Source of the DNA: an uncultured Prevotellaceae bacterium
GTDB taxonomy: Bacteria; Bacteroidota; Bacteroidia; Bacteroidales; Bacteroidaceae
Assembly (NCBI GenBank): GCA_902767775.1
Contig: CACXIP010000017.1
Location: forward strand, 26,766 to 90,765
Direction: 5' to 3'
DNA: 64,000 bases
Part shown: one piece after another, positions 60,859-64,000 of the stretch
Layout: each line of letters opens with the position of its first letter
Numbering within the stretch: position 1 is the first letter of the stretch
Program-made: the position numbers and the translations under genes
Notes under the pieces: generated by a model
What the model was told of the DNA's origin: nothing
What the model saw: only the letters and a program-made list of their open reading frames with translations
Databases searched by the model: none

Positions 60859-61458
60859 ATGAAAAAATTGTTTTTTGTCGCTATGGCCGCTGTTGCCATG
60901 ACATTCACCGCTTGCAAGAATGAGGCTCCCGCACCCACCAATCCTGAACCCGAGACATCTGAGGTAGAGCTGGTATCCACTGATTCCATCGCCGCTGTTA
61001 TCGAGGCTGCTGACAGCACCCAGTTGAGTTCTCTGCTCACCGAGGCTCAGGCTAAGATTGAAGAGCTGAAAAACATCGACCCCGCCAAAGCAAAGGGCTA
61101 TCTCGCCGCCATTCAGGCCCTTCTGAAAGAGAATGCAGACAAGATCAAGGAATTTGCAGGTACCGGTGCTGTGGCCAGCGTGATTGACGCAGTGAACAAC
61201 CTTCCCGCCATCGAGGTTCCCGATGTGGCTGCTGCCGCTGAGGAGGCTGCCGACAAGGCTGCTGAGGGTGTGAAGGACGCCGCTGAGGCTGTTCAGGACG
61301 CTGCTGCCGAGAAGGTAGAGGATGCCAAGGCTGCCGTTAACGACGCTGCCAACGCTGCTGTTGACAAGGCCAACGAGGTGAAGGACGCCGCTGCTGAGAA
61401 GGCTGCCGGTGCCATCGACGACGCCGCCAACAAGCTGAAGGGCGCCATTGGCCAATAA
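60859..61458 (+). CDS. Ala-rich helical lipoprotein, LEA-like
   Basis: A 199-residue exported protein with a lipobox TFTAC (C19). After a Pro/Glu/Thr-rich linker (25-45) comes a helical region, and from about residue 118 to the end a highly regular Ala/Asp/Lys/Glu-rich amphipathic helix (AADKAAEGVKDAAEAVQDAA and similar) in 11-residue-like periods, as in late-embryogenesis-abundant and apolipoprotein-like helices. Such helices can coat membranes or stabilise proteins under stress; nothing more specific is supported. A TACTTTTG (60808-60815) is a likely -7 box 43 bases upstream. A terminator follows at 61491. Confidence 0.8.
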   Translation: MKKLFFVAMAAVAMTFTACKNEAPAPTNPEPETSEVELVSTDSIAAVIEAADSTQLSSLLTEAQAKIEELKNIDPAKAKGYLAAIQALLKENADKIKEFAGTGAVASVIDAVNNLPAIEVPDVAAAAEEAADKAAEGVKDAAEAVQDAAAEKVEDAKAAVNDAANAAVDKANEVKDAAAEKAAGAIDDAANKLKGAIGQ

Positions 61459-61490
61459 GCCAAACAAAGAAGCATAGAAAGAAAAAGAAC

Positions 61491-61526
61491 TGCCGCAGGC
61501 TCCGTTGGGGTCTGCGGCAAATTTTT
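61491..61526 (+). terminator. Intrinsic terminator
   Basis: TGCCGCAG (61491-61498) pairs with CTGCGGCA (61512-61519), followed by AATTTTTG. It ends the lipoprotein transcript. Confidence 0.85.
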
Positions 61527-61527
61527 G

Positions 61528-61568
61528 TTTGGTCGTTTAGTTGCATCCCCCAAACGACTAAACGACCA
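61528..61568. repeat. Inverted TTTGGTCGTTTAG repeat
   Basis: TGGTCGTTTAG (61530-61540) is mirrored exactly by CTAAACGACCA (61558-61568). The sequence is the same repeat type as the long nested hairpin at 49463-49660. The gap 61459-61936 otherwise holds the terminator at 61491, a possible 34-residue reading frame and a promoter-like TATCTTTG at 61897-61904; no other gene is seen there. Confidence 0.8.
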
Positions 61569-61585
61569 CCCCCTAAACAACTAAA

Positions 61586-61690
61586 TCATTCTTTGACCAT
61601 CTTGACATCAAGGCGCTTGCATGGGAACATGAAGCCACGCTCCTTTGGTTGGCAGTTGGGGCAACGATGCCAGATAATGCCGTGTATCAT
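61586..61690 (-). CDS. Possible 34-residue Cys-containing peptide
   Basis: A short frame, ATG at 61690, stop at 61586, reads MIHGIIWHRCPNCQPKERGF and ends DVKMVKE. The CPNC followed by a third Cys looks like part of a zinc ribbon. An AGGA lies about 14 bases upstream of the ATG. It may be a real micro-protein, a remnant of a larger zinc-ribbon gene, or chance. No promoter is evident. Confidence 0.25.
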   Translation of the reverse strand: MIHGIIWHRCPNCQPKERGFMFPCKRLDVKMVKE

Positions 61691-61936
61691 ACCAAAACAA
61701 CAACAATCCTGATGTCAGTTTCCTCGAAATCGGCTTTCGCTTTGCTCTTTAAATCATCCTCAAAAAGAAAAAGCACTCGTGACGACAACGGATGATACCA
61801 TGAAAAAGCGACATTCCAAGCTCATTTTTGAAAAAATAATTATTGCCTTTCTTGGAAAAACATAGATCGAAATTATTGCAGTTTAGGAAAAAATTGTATC
61901 TTTGAACATCCTAAGTTATTGAACTTAAATGAAAAT

Positions 61937-63601
61937 ATGCAACATCTACTGCCAAACACCACCTTACAGGGTGGAAAATATAAAATAGAGAAACTGCTCG
62001 GTCAGGGCGGCTTCGGTAATACATATGTTGGGTACAACACGGCATTTGATGAGCGTATAGCCATCAAAGAATTCTTTATGAGAGGGGTGACGGAACGTGA
62101 CGATACGACATGTGCCGTCAGCGTGAGTAATGAGGAGAATGTTCCTCAGTTTGAGGAACAGAGGGAGAAGTTCAAGAAAGAGGCACGCCGACTTCGCAAG
62201 CTCAAAAATGAACATATCGTAAAAGTTCATGACCTCTTTGAGGAAAATGGCACCGCCTACTATGTGATGGACTATATTGATGGGGAAAACCTGGCTGAGA
62301 GAATGAAGCGAATTGGAAAGCCATTTTCAGAAACAGAGGTCCGGAAGATGATTCCGCAAGTGCTTGATGCCCTGAAAGAGGTGCATCAGAATGAGATATG
62401 GCATCTTGACATCAAGCCTGGCAATATCATGCTCGACAAGGATGGCAATGTATATCTGATAGACTTTGGTGCCAGCAAGCAAATTAGGGCAAATGGAAGC
62501 ATAACAACATCCACTGCGCTATGCTATACCCCCGGCTATGCTCCCAATGAGCAAATAGGCCAAATGTATGACCGCTTCGGTCCATGGACAGACATCTATG
62601 CGCTCGGCGCAACCATATACACCCTTCTGACCAATAAAAAACCTCCCGTGGCAATCGACATCGAAGAAGACGGAGAAGATGCCTTTGTCTTTCCCGATTC
62701 AGTATCTTCACAAATGCGTGAACTGGTCATCTGGATGATGAACCCCCAAAGGAAGAAAAGGCCTCAGAAAGTGGATGAAATAATAGATTCCTTAAGTAGC
62801 AATGAGGTACAAATAACTCATAAGGAAGCACAAATTCCTCTACAGAGCGATAATGAAGAAACAGTCATTATTTCCCAGTCAACACCTGCAATTGTAGACA
62901 ACCATAGCAAACAGTTTAGTCCTGTTATTCATAACCTCATCAACAATATGGTTAAGATTGTTGGCGGTACGTTTAATATGGGTGCCACTTCTGATCCTTA
63001 CATTTATTCGTCAAATGATGAAAAACCAGCACATCAAGTGAAGCTCTCTTCATTCAGCATTGGCCGTTATGAGGTGACACAGGAGGAATGGGAGATTGTC
63101 ATGGGGAATAACCCTTCCCATTTTAAGGGAACTAAGCGGCCTGTTGAGAATGTCAGCTGGAATGACTGTCAAGAATTCATCAGTAAACTGAACGCTTTAA
63201 CAGGCATGAACTTCCGCTTACCCACCGAAGCAGAGTGGGAGTTTGTAGCTAACGATCCTCTGTCTTTCTGGAGATATAAATATGCAGGTGGCAATAATAT
63301 AGTTTCTGTAGCATGGTATAAGGAGAATAGTGATGGTATGACTCATCCCGTTGGTCAAAAATCCCCAAATGATTATGGGATATACGACATGTCTGGTAAC
63401 GTGTGGGAATGGTGTAATGACTACTGGGGAAAATACAGTACCTCTTTTCAGGTCAATCCCAAAGGTCCAACTTCTAGTAAATATCGCGTAATACGAGGTG
63501 GCAGTTGGCGCAACCAAGATAGTTCCTGCCGTGTAACATATAGATTCTATAACTTACCTTACTATAAGGATTGTTCTGTCGGTTTCCGCCTCGCTCTTTA
63601 A
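61937..63601 (+). CDS. Ser/Thr protein kinase fused to formylglycine-generating-enzyme-like domain
   Basis: A 554-residue protein. Residues 13-275 form a Hanks-type kinase: GQGGFG loop, Lys in IAIKEFFMRG, catalytic HLDIKPGNIM (Asp kept, Arg of HRD replaced), DFG as LIDFGAS, and GYAPNEQ in place of APE. After a linker of about 50 residues, residues 330-554 form an FGE/sulfatase-modifying-factor domain (FSIGRYEVTQEEWEIVMGNN, RLPTEAEWEFV, MSGNVWEWCNDYW, RVIRGGSWRN). The latter is a C-type-lectin-like fold. An open frame runs to a TTG at 61919, but ATG 61937 matches the start of the next gene. The base composition is more AT-rich than the rest of the window. Confidence 0.88.
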   Translation: MQHLLPNTTLQGGKYKIEKLLGQGGFGNTYVGYNTAFDERIAIKEFFMRGVTERDDTTCAVSVSNEENVPQFEEQREKFKKEARRLRKLKNEHIVKVHDLFEENGTAYYVMDYIDGENLAERMKRIGKPFSETEVRKMIPQVLDALKEVHQNEIWHLDIKPGNIMLDKDGNVYLIDFGASKQIRANGSITTSTALCYTPGYAPNEQIGQMYDRFGPWTDIYALGATIYTLLTNKKPPVAIDIEEDGEDAFVFPDSVSSQMRELVIWMMNPQRKKRPQKVDEIIDSLSSNEVQITHKEAQIPLQSDNEETVIISQSTPAIVDNHSKQFSPVIHNLINNMVKIVGGTFNMGATSDPYIYSSNDEKPAHQVKLSSFSIGRYEVTQEEWEIVMGNNPSHFKGTKRPVENVSWNDCQEFISKLNALTGMNFRLPTEAEWEFVANDPLSFWRYKYAGGNNIVSVAWYKENSDGMTHPVGQKSPNDYGIYDMSGNVWEWCNDYWGKYSTSFQVNPKGPTSSKYRVIRGGSWRNQDSSCRVTYRFYNLPYYKDCSVGFRLAL

Positions 63602-63619
63602 TGTTCAAAAGGATTATTC

Positions 63620-64000
63620 ATGCAGCATCTACGACCCAACACCACCTTACAGGGTGGAAAATACAAAATAGAGAAACTGCTCGGTCAGGGCGGTTTTGGT
63701 ATCACCTATTTGGCAGAGCAAAGCCTTCTGAAGATAAAGGTGGCCATTAAAGAGTTTTTCATTCGCGACTTATGTGACCGTGATGAAACCGCTAATGTTC
63801 ATACTATCACACAGGCGGACATGGTGGGTCGCTATCGCCAGAAATTCTTCAAGGAGGCGCAGATTCTCGCACGCCTCAATCATCCTGGTATCGTGCGTGT
63901 CACTGACATCTTTGAGGAGAACGGCACGGCATACTATGTGATGGAATATGTGGAGGGTGAGAGTCTCGATGATATCATCAAAAGAAATGGACCTTTGTCG
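63620..64000 (+). CDS. Ser/Thr protein kinase, partial (runs off window)
   Basis: The first 127 codons of a second Hanks-type kinase, which continues past the right edge. It starts MQHLRPNTTLQGGKYKIEKL, almost the same as the kinase just upstream, with GQGGFG, Lys in VAIKEFF and DIFEENGTAYYVMEYVEG. The DNA of the first 70 or so coding bases is nearly identical between the two, then they diverge. It begins 18 bases after the previous stop, so the two are probably cotranscribed. Whether it too carries an FGE-like C-terminus is not visible. Confidence 0.88.
   Translation, partial: MQHLRPNTTLQGGKYKIEKLLGQGGFGITYLAEQSLLKIKVAIKEFFIRDLCDRDETANVHTITQADMVGRYRQKFFKEAQILARLNHPGIVRVTDIFEENGTAYYVMEYVEGESLDDIIKRNGPLS

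Noticed and set aside
61919-61936. TTG start for the kinase-FGE gene
   Set aside because: The ATG at 61937 gives MQHLLPNTT, the same start as the neighbouring kinase; the TTG is unsupported.

Overview
The window looks like chromosome from a Bacteroidales bacterium, most likely a Prevotella-type gut or rumen anaerobe. The signs are a SusC/SusD pair, lipoproteins with Bacteroidetes-style lipoboxes, promoters of the TTTG-N19/20-TAnnTTTG kind and the near absence of Shine-Dalgarno sites. A DUF3822-rsmD pair, a pyruvate:ferredoxin oxidoreductase and a membrane pyrophosphatase also fit. The genus is an inference. I see no tRNA, rRNA, CRISPR array or transposase.

Region by region: 1-1400 is the start of a complex I operon (nuoA-nuoB-nuoC, minus strand). 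1.6-10.8 kb is mostly housekeeping: a BadF-type kinase, a large MscS channel, a Sel1 protein, DUF3822-rsmD, and dnaG with a TPR protein. 11-18.6 kb holds a porin, a sodium:solute symporter, a deacetylase/GT2/ArnT-like set for envelope glycan or lipid modification, and a secreted C1-type peptidase. 18.7-26.2 kb is a plus-strand run of dxs-trkA-trkH-manA-cotH.

26.3-38.7 kb is the most unusual part. An ABC-type ATPase and a TOPRIM-like DUF4435 protein (an arrangement like the PARIS defence pair) are followed, apparently in one transcription unit, by a small protein and a membrane protein plus monoheme beta-propeller lipoprotein pair. Two more copies of that pair, with a DUF4369 lipoprotein, form a five-gene operon converging on the first. 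The pair thus occurs three times in 10 kb, each copy with one CxNCH haem motif. I know of no assigned function.

38.8-51.7 kb is a polysaccharide utilisation locus. SusC (with an OmpA-like C-terminal extension), SusD and an internally duplicated surface lipoprotein run on the minus strand. A DUF1573-GH3 glycosidase and a two-module carbohydrate-binding-like secreted protein run divergently. The 550-base gap between the two arms carries direct and inverted repeats that look like operators.

51.8-64 kb holds a K+-dependent-type pyrophosphatase, a tiny Ser/His-run membrane protein, an ATP-grasp-like protein, an AAA/DUF4143-type ATPase, the pyruvate:ferredoxin oxidoreductase, an Ala-rich lipoprotein, and two tandem Ser/Thr kinase genes. 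The first kinase is fused to a formylglycine-generating-enzyme (C-type-lectin-like) domain and the second runs off the end. Short-period repeats (9-bp arrays and TTTGGTCG-type repeats) sit at several gene ends. The functions fit an anaerobe that takes in glycans, ferments through pyruvate:ferredoxin oxidoreductase and maintains ion gradients with complex I, a pyrophosphatase and Trk potassium uptake.
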